Part shown: positions 1 to 10,512 of the stretch, piece after piece | Layout of the letters: each line of letters starts with the position of its first letter | Position numbering within the stretch: the first letter of the stretch is position 1 | Source: Branchinecta lynchi | Lineage: Eukaryota > Arthropoda > Branchiopoda > Anostraca > Branchinectidae | NCBI GenBank assembly: GCA_023053575.1 | Contig: JAKZAP010000011.1 | Location: 5,518,001 to 5,582,000, forward strand | DNA: 64,000 nt | Direction of reading: 5' to 3' | Translations under genes and position numbers: made by a program | Notes under the pieces: model-generated | Seen by the model: the letters and a program-made list of their open reading frames with translations, nothing else | Databases searched by the model: none | Told to the model about the DNA's origin: nothing

Positions 1-1160
1 ATTAGGGATGGGCACCCTGTGTTTGAGAGTGTAGTTCAGCAAGAGGTTTAAGTTTTTTTTAATTTGTCTTTTTCGGGAAAAAATGCATCCGTGAGAATGC
101 CGATCCTTGCATGCTCGAGGTTAGCATGCAATAACGGAAGAAATATGTATATGTTGAGATTGTTCTTAGACAGATCCAGAGAGAATTCGAAAAGTGTGTT
201 CGTGAACACGCTCGTAGGCTATCCGGAAGTTTCCGTGCGAAAATGGTTTTCCGTGCGAAAAAAGAAAATCAAAAATGATTCCATGCGAAAAACGAAAACC
301 ATTTTCGTTTAATATTTTAGAGAGTTTTCATTCGCAGTTTATTCTTCTTTCTCACACCGCGGTGAATTTTTTGAAAATTAGAGATTAATTGATTGACTGA
401 TGCTTTCCATTTTTTCAGTTGTTACCTGATTCAGCGTCAATATTCATCAACTCCCTACTCCCCCTTGACGGAATCTTTCCCTAAACCGAGAGAAGTTGCA
501 GTCCTTGTGCTTACCTTCGCGATTGGTGCTTGGTCGGAGGTAAATACGTTTCATAGCAAGTCTTACCGCGTGAACATGTTTTCGCCCAAGCAGAACATGC
601 ACCACAGAACTACCCATCGACATGTCGACCATGTACTGCCACATAAGCTTGTCTTCCACGCAGTGGTGGGAAAGCGCCTTGGCTCCCACGAACACCGCAG
701 TGGTATGGTTTCGAAGATGGTGGTTAAAGCTAGGTCTGGAATAAGGGTCGCTGGGTCCTTGTGGATAGTCCTGACCTTATTTTCCACTCTCAAAACCAAT
801 CAACAAACGAGGGGCAGGGATGTCCTAGGTAGCCTAGGGCCCAGACGCACTCTTCTCTTTCTCTCTCGATAAAACAAATGTATACTCAGCTACTATTTAT
901 AAAAGTCTCCTTGTCAACAAGATAGTAAAGTTGATGAATGGCTATCGGACCTGATGATGCAGATGACCTAGGATCATCCAAGTAACAAACTATGCCACAG
1001 CGGCGATTACAGACGACATCTAACGGCAATAACCTTAAACTAAACTTATCGCCTAGATGGCATATGTGTTTACACCTTGGTTGGGAATGACAAGGAAACT
1101 GGATGGGGTACTCTGAGCCACAATTTGTAGCCCTACTGGGTCTCAGTCTATAATTGTCAA
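1..1160. other. No recognisable gene
   Basis: Short overlapping open frames exist on both strands (for example 393-872 plus, 447-695 minus) but none shows a domain or motif I recognise. Around 225-310 a short unit resembling TTCCGTGCGAAAA recurs three times. I call nothing here. Confidence 0.5.
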
Positions 1161-1500
1161 CCATATACAAGAAAGAATTTGCAAGGCATTTGGCCTCTTA
1201 ATTCGCTTTCGTGGGCGATACAGGAAAGACGTCCTCGGGTCATTGTTCACCGCTGTTGCTTTACCTCATGTTCTTTTTGCTGCAACAATCGTAGAAAATT
1301 TTCGAATTTGCGACGTATCTGCTATTAAAATTTCATATTTCAGATTTTCCAAATTTCTCCTCGGGTTCCCCATTTCTTTCAGTAATTCACAGTTGGTTTC
1401 CAATTTTAAAGTAAAAGACCCAGTTCTAATTTTGAGGAAAAAGATGACCAACTTTTATAAAAAAGGTTTGGTAGCCCTCCAAACCCACAACCTGTACCCG
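1161..1500 (+). pseudogene. LINE reverse-transcriptase C-terminal remnant
   Basis: An open plus-strand frame encodes a block with the same residue order as the C-terminal thumb region of the two LINEs at 5406-6814 and 22896-26436. The shared segments are a GRY..R stretch, an LPHVLFAAT-like block and a YF.FSKFL-like block. The frame is cut at 1500, where an F1 element begins. Probable continuations of the same LINE appear after that element (2881-2993) and after the next one (4408-4480, ending in an AATAAAT-rich tail), so one old LINE 3' end seems to have been split twice. This is a dead fragment. The LINE clade is not determined. Confidence 0.6.
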
Positions 1501-2880
1501 TTTTTGGGATCCCAAAACGTAAGTGGAGGGATACCTATGACATCGCAAAAGTTGTCCGTCTGTCCGTCCGTCTGTAAGCACGATAACTCTCGAAGGGAAT
1601 GAGATATTTTGATGAAACTTGGTGTGAGGGTTCGTTGGGTCGTCGGACCAGTCAAGTTCGTAGATGGGCTTTGTAGCTCTACATTTAGGGGTGGGGGAGG
1701 GGATTCAAATTAAGGGACAAACAAAATATTTTGAAACAGCTAATGTGATAGTCGATTATGGGGTAAGAAGACATGCTGAACACGATGGCGAAAACCATTT
1801 TGTCATCGGACAAGTAGTTCGCCCGGAATCCGGCCAAAACCGGAAAGTTTGTTGAAAGTAAAAGTTTTATTTGAAGTTGATTAGATGTTCGATTTAGGGG
1901 TAGGAAGACATGCTGAAGACGATGGTGAAAATTATTTTCTCGACGGACAAGTATTTCGCCCAGAATCCGGCCCAAACCGGAAAGTTTGTTGAAAGTAAAA
2001 GTTTTATTTGAAATTGATTAGATGTTCGATTTTGGGGTAGGAAGACATGCTGAAGACAATGGTGAAAACTATTTTCTCGACGGACAAGTATTTCGCCCGG
2101 AATCCGGCCCAAACCGGAAAGTTTGTTGAAAGTAAAAGTTTTATTTGAAGTTGATTAGAAGAAGTTGATTAGTTGATTAGTTAATACTTGTCTGTTGATT
2201 CGACCGGAATCCGGCCCAAACCGGAGAGTTTGTCAAAATTAAAAATTTTGTTTGGAGTTGATTAGATGTTCGATTTAGGGCAAGAAGACATGCTGAACAC
2301 TTATGTGAAAACAAGTTTCTACCCGGACATGTAGCTCGTCCGGAATCCGGCCAAAACCGGAAAGCTGTTGGAAGTCAAAGTTTTATTTCTAGTTGATTAG
2401 ATAAGCGATTTAGGGGTAAGAAGAGATGCTGAGTCCCTGTATGACAATCGTATTTTACCCGGACATATAGTTCGACCGGAATCCGGCTGGAATCGGAAAA
2501 TTTGTTATAAGCTAAATTTCTATTTGAAGTTGATTAGATGTTCATTACTGGGGAAAGAAGATACCCTGATTTCGTCTTTGAGCTTTCTTTTTTCGCCGGA
2601 CAAGTAGTTATGGAGTTCGGCCGGAACCGGGAAATTGGCAGAAGGGGCAGGAAGTTTTCGTCAAAACAGATATGACTGATAGGGGTAAACACACATGCTG
2701 AATCCAAATCTGAACTTGGTTTTCTCAGGTGATTAGCTATTTGGCCTTAATCTGTTTCTGAATTTTAAGTGTAAAAGTGTTCAAGGAGTCTGGCGAAGAC
2801 TGGATCTGGCTAAGACAAGACCCAGTTGTCTGGATCAGATATTGAATTTTTGGGATCCCATCGAAACCTTTGGTCTTGTT
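1501..2880 (+). mobile_element. F1 element copy a (HINE-like, GGGATCCC termini)
   Basis: The copy starts TTTTTGGGATCCCAAAACG, followed by a conserved GTAAGTGGAGGGATACCTATGACATC block (written here as adjoining pieces) and a (GTCY)n microsatellite near 1553-1575. Next come about seven decaying ~137-bp tandem monomers, each with a CCGGAATCCGGCC core. It ends GGGATCCCATCG, then CTTTGGTCTTGTT. No direct repeats are visible at the ends. The same arrangement recurs in four other copies in this window. No protein is encoded; the 60-96 codon frames across the monomers are by-products of the repeat. Strand is arbitrary and follows the GGGATCCCAAAACG end. Confidence 0.75.
1745..2700. repeat. ~137-bp tandem repeat array inside F1 copy a
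   Basis: Consecutive monomers share GAAGTTGATTAGATGTTCGA, GAAGACATGCTGA and CCGGAATCCGGCC blocks at ~137-bp spacing. Similarity decays toward the 3' side. In the sister array (3240-4150) antisense frames start and stop exactly 137 bp apart (3391 to 3528, 3609 to 3746), which fixes the period. Confidence 0.8.
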
Positions 2881-2993
2881 TAACAAGTGAATAAAATAGT
2901 GCGTACATAATTGTAACTTAATTGTCGACATCGTCTGTATTTTTTATAGTATTTATGTGTTAATGAATGGACCAGATGGTTTAGGCATAGTTC
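2881..2993. other. Spacer between F1 copies, probable LINE 3' UTR remnant
   Basis: AT-rich sequence between two F1 elements. Joining it to 1500 continues the LINE frame at 1161-1500 for a few codons to a stop, consistent with it being that LINE's 3' end. Inference only. Confidence 0.35.
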
Positions 2994-4407
2994 TTTTTGG
3001 GATCCCAAAACGTAAGTGGAGGGATACCTATGACATCGCAAAAGTTGTCCGTCTGTCCGTCCGTCCGTCTGTAAGCACGATAACTCTCGAAGGGAATGAG
3101 ATATTTTGATGAAACTTGGTGAGAAGGTTCGTTGGGTCGTCGGACCAGTCAAGTTCGTAGATGGGCTTTGTAGCTCTACATTTAGGGGTGGGGGAGGGGA
3201 TTGAAATTAAGGGACAAACAAAATATTTTGAAACAGCTAATGTGATAGTCGATTATGGGGTAAGAAGACATGCTGAACACGATGGTGAAAACCATTTTGT
3301 CATCGGACAAGTAGTTCGCCCAGAATCCGGCCAAAACCGGAAAGTTTGCTGAAAGTAAAAGTTTTATTTGAAGTTGATTAGATGTTCGATTTAGGGGTAG
3401 GAAGACATGCTGAAGACGATGGTGAAAATTATTTTCTCGACGGACAAGTATTTCGCCCGGAATCCGGCCCAAACCGGAAAGTTTGTTGAAAGTAAAAGTT
3501 TTATTTGAAATTGATTAGATGTTCGATTTAGGGGTAGGAAGACATGCTGAAGACGATGGTGAAAACTATTTTCTCGATGGACAAGTAATTCGCCCGGAAT
3601 CCGGCCCAAACCGGAAAGTTTGTTGAAAGTAAAAGTTTTATTTGAAGTTGATTAAATGTACGATTTAGAGGTAGGGAGACATGCTGAAGACGATGGTGAA
3701 AACTATTTTTTCGACGGACAAGTATTTCGACCGGAATCCGGCCCAAACCGGAAAGTTTGTCAAAATTAAAAGTTTAATTTGGAGTTGATTGGATGTTCGA
3801 TTTAGGGCAAGAATACATGCTGAATACTTATGTGAAAACAAGTTTCTACCCGGACATGTAGTTCGTCCGGAATCCGGCCAAAACCGGAAAACTGTTGGAA
3901 GTCAAAGTTTTATTTCTAGTTGATTAGATAAGCGATTTAGGGGTAAGAAGAGATGCTGAGTCCCTGTGTGACAATCGTATTTTACCCGGACATATAGTTC
4001 GACCGGAATCCGGCTGGAATCGGAAAATTTGTTATAAGCTAAATTTCTATTTGAAGTTGATTAGATGTTCATTACTGGGGAAAGAAGATACCCTGATTTC
4101 GTCTTTGAGCTTTCTTTTTTCGCCGGACAAGTAGTTCTGGAGTTCGGCCGGAACCGGGAAATTGGCAGAAGTGGCAGGAAGTTTTCGTCAAAATAGATAT
4201 GACTTATAGGGGTAAACACACATGCTGAATCCAAATCTGAACTTGGTTTTCTCAGGTGATTAGCTATTTGGCCTTAATCCGTTTCTGAATTTTAATTGTA
4301 AAAATGTTCAAGGAGTCTGGCGAAGACTGGATCTGGCTAAGACAAGACCCAGTTGTCTGGATCAGATATTGAATTTTTGGGATCCCATCGAAACCTTTGG
4401 TCTTGTT
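2994..4407 (+). mobile_element. F1 element copy b
   Basis: Closely resembles copy a over its whole length: TTTTTGGGATCCCAAAACG start, GTCY microsatellite near 3048-3073, ~137-bp monomers with CCGGAATCCGGCC cores (3240-4150), and a GGGATCCCATCG then CTTTGGTCTTGTT end. Copies a and b lie in the same orientation about 115 bp apart, either from two insertions in one LINE tail or from a local duplication. No coding capacity. Confidence 0.75.
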
Positions 4408-4439
4408 ATACATTATTTTGTACTCCTCAGTTCTGAGGG

Positions 4440-4475
4440 AAATAAATGAATAAATAAATAAATAAAAAATAAATA
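4440..4475. repeat. AATA-rich simple repeat
   Basis: A run of AATA/AATG units directly after an F1 end. It resembles the A-rich tail of a LINE. Confidence 0.6.
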
Positions 4476-4479
4476 TTAC

Positions 4480-4524
4480 GCCTATAGCACAGCTTATCAA
4501 GCTTTGATAAGCTGTGGCCTATAG
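4480..4524. mobile_element. 29-bp palindrome flanked by 8-bp direct repeats
   Basis: GCCTATAG occurs at 4480-4487 and again at 4517-4524. Between them is a 29-bp inverted repeat: arm CACAGCTTATCAA, 3-nt spacer, arm TTGATAAGCTGTG. An 8-bp direct repeat around terminal inverted repeats is the hAT-type signature. This would be an extremely reduced element, essentially only its TIRs, or an aborted excision product. No coding. Confidence 0.5.
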
Positions 4525-5405
4525 AGAGAGTTGGCGTGGCTCTCGCGGGATTCATACGCCGGCTCGTTACACACAATAGTATCTGGTTTTTGGGATCCCA
4601 AAATGTAAGTGGAGGGATACCTATGGCATCGCAAAAATGTCCGTCTGTCTGTAAGCACGATAACTCTCGAAGGGAATGGGATATTTTGATGAAACTTGGT
4701 GTGAGGATTCATTGGGTCAAGGGTAAGGTCAAGTTCGTAGATGGGCTCTGTAGCAATAGATTTAGGGGTGGGGGAGGGGGTTCAAACTAAGGGACAAACA
4801 AAATATTTTTAAACAGCTAATGTGATAGTCGATTATGAGGTAAGAAGGCATTCTGAGCACGATAGTGAAAACCATTTTCTCGCCGGATAAGTAGTTCGTC
4901 GGGAATCCGGCAAAAACTGGAAAGTTGGTTAAAAGTAAAAGTTTTATTTGAAGTTGATTAAACGTTCGGTTTAGGGGTAAGAAGACATGCTGATCACCAA
5001 GGTGAAAACCATTTTCTCGCCGAACAAGTAGTTCGTCCGAAATTCGGTGAAAACCGGAAAGTTGGTTAAAAGTAAAAGTTTCATTTGAAGTTGATTAAAT
5101 TTTCGATTTTGGGGTAAGAGGAGATGCTGAAAACGATGGTGAAAACCATTTTGGTTCTCGCCGAACAACTAGTTCGCCCGGAATCCGGCCAAAACCGGAA
5201 AATTTGTCAAGAGCAAAAGTTTGATTATATGACAATTAAAAAGTCAAAGTTTTATTCAAAGTTGATTAGATGTTCTTTATAGGGTTAAGGAGATACGATG
5301 GATTCGTTTCTGAATTTTCATTTTTTTGCTGGACTAGTAGTTCTCTCGGAATTCGGGCGAAACCGGAAACTTGGCAGAAGTAAAGCAGGAAGTCTTGATC
5401 AGTAT

Positions 5406-6814
5406 GATGATGATGATGATGATGATTTATTGATCCACCAAAATTGATGATAGTAAGATAAATAACTATATAAATACACAAATCAAACAAACATTAGACC
5501 GAACTCTAATCCATTGGAACGACTAAAATAAACAACAACGCATGAAAATGGCGAAGGCAGATTAAAGACCACAAACAATGACAAAAACTTTAAAAACACT
5601 TTAAAAACATTAAAATTCAAAAAAAAAAAAATTCAAAATTAAAAAAAAAAAAAAATCATAAAAATCATAAAAATAATTTACCGCTCATGGAGGAAAGATG
5701 ATAAATTATGCTTGAGCCCTTGCAACTTACGTCTAAACTTTTCTTGCTTTTTCACCATAATTTCAAGAGGGTTTTTTATACCATAAGTCTCCATCATATT
5801 AGTATTGGACTCATACCTGTTAAAACGACACAACCATTTTGAAAAAATAAAGTATCGGGTTTTAATATGCGACGTGTCGGCAAGCCGAAAAACTGGGAGG
5901 AACGAAGAAGCTAGGAGACACTGTGGCAAAGCTGTTACGTTAAAAACATGGGCAAGCCTTCGCCGGTTCAGAAGCTCACGTAATCCAACAATCGATCCAA
6001 AACTAGCAGCCACCCTTCTCTCAACTTCTTTTACCACTGATGCACGGGTCTGACTCAAAGTAGAGCAATACGGCAAACCAAGATAAGTAAAAACATTACA
6101 GCAAGTTATTACTTTACTCATAAGAGAAACTTGTATACTACTTCTGTCACCATTCTTATCAAATACCATCAGTTTACATTTCGCAGGGTTCAAAGAAAGC
6201 CCATGCGATTTCAACAGATCTGAAAAAAGTGTTATATTTTTTTGCAACGATGATAAAGTTCTGCTAAGCAAGAGTACATCGTCCGCATAAGCCAACCAAG
6301 AAAGAAAAATCCCTTTTCCGAAAACAAGGGTAGTCTTAAGTTTCTTCAGGCAAAGTGCCAATGTAACATTGAAAATAATCGGTGACAGAACACTCCCTTG
6401 TCTCAGTCCTCTTTTGACTATTATTTTAAAATCGCTGTCAGAACCGCGCCACCGAACTTTCAACAAGCACCGACGGTACCAATTTTGTAGAACTCGGACA
6501 ATTTGTGGCTCTACTCCATTTTTCAAAAGAGCTAAAAGCGCCCAAGCATGTATGACACTATCGTAAGCTTTTGCAATATCTAAAGCGAAAATATAGACCT
6601 TATTAAAATGATTCGAACACCATAAAAGCTTTGACATAATAAAATGAGCTATATCACAACCCAACCCACGCTGGAACCCAACCTGATTCAAACCATGATC
6701 ACAATTCTTAAAATAATCTAAAATACAAAGCTCAAAAACCTTACTTAATTGGCAACAAGTAGTAATTGGTCGGTACGAACCACACAGACTGGGATCACCA
6801 CCTCTTTTTAAAAT
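5406..6814 (-). mobile_element. LINE B, 5'-truncated non-LTR retrotransposon with TSD
   Basis: On the minus strand it begins inside the RT domain and runs through a poly-A-rich 3' UTR to a (CAT)n tail (5403-5425). GATCAGTAT at 5397-5405 and 6815-6823 is a 9-bp target-site duplication, as expected from target-primed reverse transcription. 5' truncation means it was dead on arrival. Confidence 0.85.
5678..6814 (-). pseudogene. Truncated LINE reverse transcriptase (LINE B)
   Basis: An uninterrupted frame of about 378 codons encodes the palm and thumb of a non-LTR reverse transcriptase. Visible landmarks in order are SYRPIT, the ALDIAKAYDSV block with its catalytic Asp, GLRQGSVLSP, the catalytic LAYADDVLLL box and an LNPAKCKLMV block. 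The endonuclease and fingers are absent because of 5' truncation, and no RNase H follows. The open frame suggests recent insertion or young age, but without EN and promoter it cannot be autonomous. The first few codons before 6814 belong to the F1 target. It is related to LINE A at 22896-26436 (same YADD context) but is a separate family. Confidence 0.85.
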
Positions 6815-6974
6815 GATCAGTATCATCAAAATACGTATGGCTTATAGAGGTATATCCGAACCTGGTTTTCTCTGATGATTAGATTGACGAAGACTGGATC
6901 TGGCGAAGACAAGACGCAATTGTCTGAATCAAATATTAAATTTTTGGGATCCCATCGATACCTTTGGTTTTGTT

Positions 6975-7101
6975 ACTCCCACTTGTTTTAATTTACTACA
7001 TTATTGAAAGCTCAGTGTACTTTTTCCTTTTTTTGTTTATACTGCACTATTTCCTCTCCTTGAGTGCGTTAATAAAATCATTATCATCATCATCATCATC
7101 T
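6975..7101 (+). mobile_element. LINE 3' tail with (ATC)n end
   Basis: AT-rich sequence ending in AATAAAATCATTATCATC and a short (ATC)n run (7076-7101). It resembles the 3' end of LINE B in the opposite orientation and immediately follows F1 copy c. Confidence 0.4.
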
Positions 7102-8739
7102 TGTCAGGTGAAGGTTTTGGTCTCAACATATTCTGATGACTTCTCCTCAGAAACTGCCTCCCGGCCAGGTGCTGGTGAGTGAGGAATAACCAGACACTGG
7201 TGATTTCATTCCATTTATTTATTATTTACATAAATAAGACACACTTTAAAGGTACTTGAGTTTCCGAGAGGGTCCAAGTAGCAAATTTCCAGGGAAATGG
7301 AACCACCCCTGGCTTAAACACTTTTATAGTTCCTTATTGCGTAACTGTTATGTAAAATGTCACGTAAGTATGTATTGTACATCGAAAGCCCAACGGGCCA
7401 TGGTGCAAAAATATTATGCAAATCAAATACTAACTATAGATTCAACACACGTTCTGAAGACAAAACAAGAAAACTAACTACACAATTAAAACACTTTAAA
7501 GAACAAAGACCTGTGTCTCAGTCCCACCTGGACAAACACTGCGAGGTCTTTAATAGTAGTAAATAATCGACCACACGTCAGACCATTTAGCCAGTCCTAG
7601 ACAGACGCCTGTCTGTCTCTGGAGCAGCTCCAACCTTAAAGCACAATGGACACTTATAATGCTTTACTTTGTATTAAATGCTTCACAAATAAAAATTTCC
7701 GACTTCCTTTAGAAGGCGCTACGAAAATAGGTCGTTTTCTTGTTATCCCTTGTCTTTACCTCTCTGGCATTTCGGCGATCCAAATCTTAGGAGCTGGGAT
7801 ATCGTAGCAGGAAATTCAAAAACTCCCAGCAATGCTTGATAGAAAAGGATATATTTGAGACATCACCAAAGTCGAGCCGCAGATGAAGTTTACCTGATTG
7901 TTCCAGTGTTTCATCAGAAGTTCCATGGCTTAAAGTGCCCATTCAAAGTTTTTCTTTGTGGAATAGTGTTGTGAAGCTTGATTAGCTTGCTTTATAAAAT
8001 GTACAAGAATATGCAATAAGCTTATAAAAAATAACATAGGTACAAAAATCATTCAAAAACAAATAATCTGTTCAAATCTGAATTATACAAGCTGATCTAT
8101 GCATAAAATAAAGACCTACTAAGTATTATAAGAAACATCACTTTTATCTTTGTCCAAGCTAGTAAATTGAGCATATACTGGCCTAAAAAATTACGCTTTG
8201 AAATATCACAGAGAGGAAAATGTTGAAAAAGCTGCTGATCTAGGGGGTAAAGATTGTTCCTAGGTTGTTACAGAGTGGGATTGGGGTAGTATGACGTGCC
8301 CATTGAACTTTAAATCATTGAGTTCCTGGCAATATGACATGAAGTGGTTGTCATGTTGCCTGTATCTGTGTTGTGCCTTAAATTTCTCTTCTTTTTCTTT
8401 TTCGTCATTTTCTTCTTTACTCCGTTTTGTTCTAAGTGAAAAATACGGGTAATAAATACTCCACTTACTTGCTTACTTACATAGCTTGTGGGGGTCAAAA
8501 GCTTTGGCCGAAACTCTGCCACAAATGGCCATCATCTCAATCCACAATACAGAACTGATGATAAACCATCACTCTAAACGCAAAAAATGGCCTATAGGCA
8601 AAAATAGAAGCCACAGTGATCACTCGGTGTCAAAAGAAACACCTATGATTTTAATGATATCCAGGGTTAAATGCCACCAGTACGCGAAGGAAAGCTTGAA
8701 ATCAAGTTATATAACAGTTTTAAAGCAAATTTAGTCGGA
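7102..8739. other. No recognisable gene
   Basis: About 1.6 kb with short open frames on both strands and no motif I can assign. No tRNA, TIR pair or F1/F2 signature noticed. Confidence 0.5.
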
Positions 8740-9646
8740 CCACCGTGGTCCGGGCTGACGTGTAACTTCTGAGACGATAGCTCATTCCACTTCTCAAGTT
8801 TTATTCAAATTCTGTCGCCCGTTCAAAAGTTATGAGTGTCACTAGATTATGGATTCCCCCTCCCTCCACCCCCCCCCCCCCCCCCCCCCTCCCGATGGTC
8901 AGATCATGCAAATGACTATTCTCAAGTCAGTTTGTTCGGGTCCTTGATATGCCTGCCGAGTTTCATCGTCCCAGTACATCACGAACTACCGAATGTGCGG
9001 GATCACAAGAATCCAGGCCCCCCCCCAACTCACCCCACATTGCCCTAATCCCTTCCGGTTATATCAGTGGTGTATCTAGGATAGTTTTCCCACCAAGTTT
9101 CATCCCGGTCCCTCTACTCTTGGCGTCCAACTCCCTCCAGAGTCACTACATCCGGTCCGAAGTTGAGGTGGTTTTTCAAAGTATCAAGTTTCATTAGGAT
9201 CCGATCACCTGTTTAAAAGTTATAAATACCTCAAGATTCCAGATTCCCCCTCCCTCCACTCCCCCACGATGCTCGGATCGGGACAGGGACTATTTCCAAG
9301 TTAACCTTTTTGGGTCCCTGGTGCCTGCCAAGTTTCATCGTCCTAGCTTATGTACAAGTGCCCGAACTAGCAAAACCTGAACCGACGGTGTTGACTAAAC
9401 TTTAGCCGATTATCTACGGGTCGTGACGTCAGATGAAAAGTTTATGTTTAAAACGGATCTGATTGTCCCTAGATCGGTTTATAAGTGTAAACGCGTATGC
9501 CCTCTCGCTGGCCGCTCGGCTTAATTTAATTTAATCGAATTTCCGTATTTTTTCATGACGTCACGAAAACGTCACGGGCCGTAGATAATCGGCTGAAGTT
9601 CAGTCAATACCGAACCGACACCCGGACAGAGATTGTGATCGCTATA
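8740..9646 (-). mobile_element. F2 element, reverse copy with inserted MITE
   Basis: Read on the minus strand, it shows the F2 hallmarks: the GGGCACTTG..CTAGGACGATGAAACTTGG block (9318-9370), GATCGGATC..GATGAAACTTG modules, poly-C/G runs and GGTTATGTCA-like blocks. Its GTCY region is split at 9379-9619 by a TIR element. The ATGGCACTTG hairpin terminus has been lost. Non-coding. Confidence 0.6.
9379..9619. mobile_element. 225-bp MITE with 8-bp TSD
   Basis: GAACCGAC at 9379-9386 and 9612-9619 flanks a 225-bp element (9387-9611). Its ends are inverted repeats of about 35 bp starting GGTRTTGACT and containing CAGCCGATTATCTACGG-like sequence, with a few mismatches. The interior carries TGACGTCA palindromes. 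An 8-bp TSD fits hAT or Merlin-type transposition. It sits in the GTCY tract of an F2 element, so it is younger than that F2 copy. Confidence 0.8.
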
Positions 9647-9773
9647 CTGCAACTTAACCTTAAAAATCGCACTTAGGCTGCTTATTGGCGAGAAAGAAAA
9701 TAGCGGTGAACTGCAGTCAGTGCATCCACATATGTTTTAAATTTTTCTATTGTTCACTATCAACATTTTTTAG

Positions 9774-9914
9774 ATGGCCAATTCTCTGATCGTACATCTC
9801 GGTGTCGGCTTGGCCTGCGGATTGTTCTTTATTGCCACTGTACTGACGACTGAACCAGAAGTAGTGAAATTCCTCGCTTCGAAGTTACTCCGCCTTCGCG
9901 AAAAAGTGGAGTGA
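9774..9914 (+). CDS. Possible 46-residue single-pass membrane microprotein or terminal exon
   Basis: ATG at 9774 to TGA at 9912-9914 encodes 46 residues. An N-terminal hydrophobic segment (about residues 5-24, beginning LIVHLGVGLACGLFF) is followed by an acidic-then-basic amphipathic tail ending RLREKVE. This topology is common in mitochondrial or ER microproteins. The ATG directly follows a good splice acceptor (pyrimidine-rich tract and AG at 9772-9773), and the codon before it is TAG, so it could be the coding exon of a spliced gene with an upstream 5' UTR exon. I recognise no family and saw no upstream exon. Confidence 0.35.
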   Translation: MANSLIVHLGVGLACGLFFIATVLTTEPEVVKFLASKLLRLREKVE

Positions 9915-10509
9915 GGTTCCTGTAGTATGTTTGACAATCCGAAGTAGTGCAAAGTGTGAATGAATGATATCAAGAACAAATAATCAGATAGAACCTCTGT
10001 CTTTGGCACCGTGCATCTCTACTTCCGTCATCGACGTTGCCCATCACAAAATACAGTAGGTGTGCTCCGTGCGCTGACCCGCTTTTGAGCGCGTCCAAAG
10101 AACCAATCAGCTTCGTCTTCTACTTTTCCTCAGGGTGGTTTCACAGCGATATAGCTAATTGTAGAGGTAGCGAAACGTGATGTGGCGCGAAGCTACTAAC
10201 CTCCAAACGTTCACAGCGGAAAAGGTACGGGGAAATACTCGACTCTGCATAGTCATAGTACAGAGATGGGGAGACGGAGGTTCTATCTGATTATTTTTTC
10301 TTGATCATATTGATAAGAGTGTGTTACTTGCAGCCTTTTTCTGGAATCGTTTGACTGATCAATAAGAAACAACCTTGGGCAGGCTTCCATCAAGAACCGA
10401 TGCTGGTACATCTAAGTAGAGACCTCAGCTAATGTGTTGTTTGTTAATATGGAATCATGCTCCATAAATGTTAAGCTGCTGCTGAGTCCGATGGCTCTTT
10501 AGTATCTAC
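9915..10509. other. No recognisable gene
   Basis: About 600 bp between the microprotein candidate and a MITE. It could include that gene's 3' UTR. Nothing else identified. Confidence 0.4.
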
Positions 10510-10512
10510 GTT

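Larger units (their letters stand above)
4587..6974 (+). mobile_element. F1 element copy c, interrupted by a LINE
   Basis: Starts TTTTTGGGATCCCAAAATG and ends GGGATCCCATCG then CTTTGGTTTTGTT. Three diverged ~137-bp monomers are visible at 4820-5220. The copy is split by LINE B at 5406-6814, flanked by a GATCAGTAT duplication; the F1 sequence resumes at about 6824 with the same block seen near 44990-45060 in copy d. Confidence 0.7.

Noticed and set aside
447..872. Overlapping ORFs on both strands near the left end
   Set aside because: Three mutually overlapping frames with no motif. I could not decide whether any is coding.
1685..3746. Series of 72-96 codon minus-strand ORFs in the F1 arrays (starting MGRIPGEILVRRE)
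   Set aside because: They recur at the 137-bp repeat period, differ in length with monomer decay and run through the satellite core. They are by-products of the repeat.
1745..4150. CRISPR-like regularly spaced repeats
   Set aside because: The ~137-bp units are contiguous tandem monomers with no unique spacers, no leader and no cas genes, in a eukaryotic context.
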